Shown here piece by piece: positions 6,057-6,427 of a stretch of 6,427 bases of DNA (position 1 is the first letter of the stretch; each line of letters begins with the position of its first letter). The position numbers were made by a program, and so were the translations under genes. The stretch is from Verrucomicrobiota bacterium (GTDB taxonomy: Bacteria; Verrucomicrobiota; Verrucomicrobiia; Methylacidiphilales; Verrucolacustridaceae), in the NCBI GenBank assembly GCA_010031845.1, contig RGYX01000054.1, positions 1-6,427 of the forward strand, in the 5' to 3' direction. Below the pieces are notes generated by a model, which searched no databases, had not been told where the DNA came from, and worked only from the letters and a program-made list of their open reading frames with translations.

Positions 6057-6427
6057 AAACTTCTCTCCTCGGCCGGATGGGCCCGGGGTTCCCGGTCCTG
6101 AGAAAGAGCGGCGGGACTGGTGACAAAGGGGCCACCCTCCAGCGGCGCCTTGGCTGTAAAAGCAATATCAGGCATTTCGGTCGAGAGACCTTCGAGGGGA
6201 AAATCTTTGCGCAAGGGATGATGAGGGTAGCCATCCCACATCAAAATTCTCCGAAGATCCGGATGCCCGGAAAACCGAATGCCCACCATGTCCCAAGCCT
6301 CCCGCTCATGCCATTCCGCGGTTCTCCAGATGGAACTCACGGACGGCACCGCTTCCCTTTCCGCGACTTTGGTTTTCACCCGCAAGAAGCGACGGGCACT
6401 CAGGTCGGCAAGTTCATACACCACCTC
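6053..6427 (-). CDS. nuoC: NADH-quinone oxidoreductase subunit C (NuoC), 5' end outside window
   Basis: This is the C-terminal 124 residues of the 30-kDa-type subunit, which braces NuoD and NuoI in the connecting part of complex I and carries no cofactor. Seen: SVSSIWRTAEWHEREAWDMV followed by GIRFSGHPDLRRIL and WDGYPHHPLRKDFPL, which together make up the 30-kDa subunit signature (W..A.W.ERE..D..GI.F.GHP.LRR...........PLRKD.P). A tail of about 45 residues containing KAPLEGGPFVT follows and ends in ERSL. The frame is open to the right edge of the window, so the start is not visible; the GTG codons near 6424 are internal. The stop codon TGA shares two bases with the nuoD start GTG. Confidence 0.97.
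   Translation of the reverse strand, partial: EVVYELADLSARRFLRVKTKVAEREAVPSVSSIWRTAEWHEREAWDMVGIRFSGHPDLRRILMWDGYPHHPLRKDFPLEGLSTEMPDIAFTAKAPLEGGPFVTSPAALSQDREPRAHPAEERSL
6065..6069 (-). promoter_or_regulatory. Ribosome binding site of nuoD (supports GTG start)
   Basis: AGGAG on the minus strand, within the last codons of nuoC, lies 8 nt before the GTG at 6056. The good motif and spacing support a GTG start overlapping the nuoC stop. Confidence 0.65.

Overview
The window lies in a bacterial respiratory operon read entirely from the minus strand, right to left. It carries the 3' part of nuoC, then complete nuoD, nuoE, nuoF and nuoG of the proton-pumping NADH:quinone oxidoreductase (complex I). 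After these comes the 5' two thirds of a siroheme-type nitrite/sulfite reductase gene, which runs off the left edge. Base composition is moderately GC-rich. The separate nuoC and nuoD genes, a short NuoG of 570 residues that keeps the N7 cluster motif, and a long loop in the NuoG [2Fe-2S] domain all point to a bacterium outside the Enterobacteria. Verrucomicrobiota or a neighbouring phylum is my guess, with low confidence, since there is no rRNA or other marker here.

Layout from transcription start to end: nuoC (6427 to 6053, 5' end missing); nuoD (6056 to 4806, GTG start, 4-nt GTGA overlap with nuoC); nuoE (4809 to 4273, 4-nt ATGA overlap with nuoD); nuoF (4265 to 2898, 7-nt gap); nuoG (2890 to 1178, 7-nt gap); a 65-nt AT-rich spacer; and the reductase (1112 to 1, 3' end missing). 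No gap exceeds 65 nt, so there is no long non-coding stretch. I see no tRNA, rRNA, CRISPR array, insertion sequence or strong terminator.

NuoE, NuoF and NuoG form the NADH-oxidising arm. NuoF binds NADH and FMN and holds cluster N3, NuoE holds N1a, and NuoG holds N1b, N4, N5 and N7. NuoC and NuoD form the connecting part, where NuoD carries the quinone-site residues. All expected ligand motifs in the complete subunits are intact. The membrane subunits (NuoH, J to N), NuoA, NuoB and NuoI are not in the window.

The least expected feature is the siroheme reductase gene directly after nuoG, where nuoH would usually stand. Its visible active-site residues include a K-x-K pair typical of sulfite reductases rather than the K-x-N of plant and cyanobacterial nitrite reductases. 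It has no Shine-Dalgarno sequence, and the AT-rich spacer before it may hold its own promoter. I found no clear novel multi-gene system; the points worth a second look are the operon insertion, the substrate question, the spacer, and lineage-type oddities in NuoF and NuoG.
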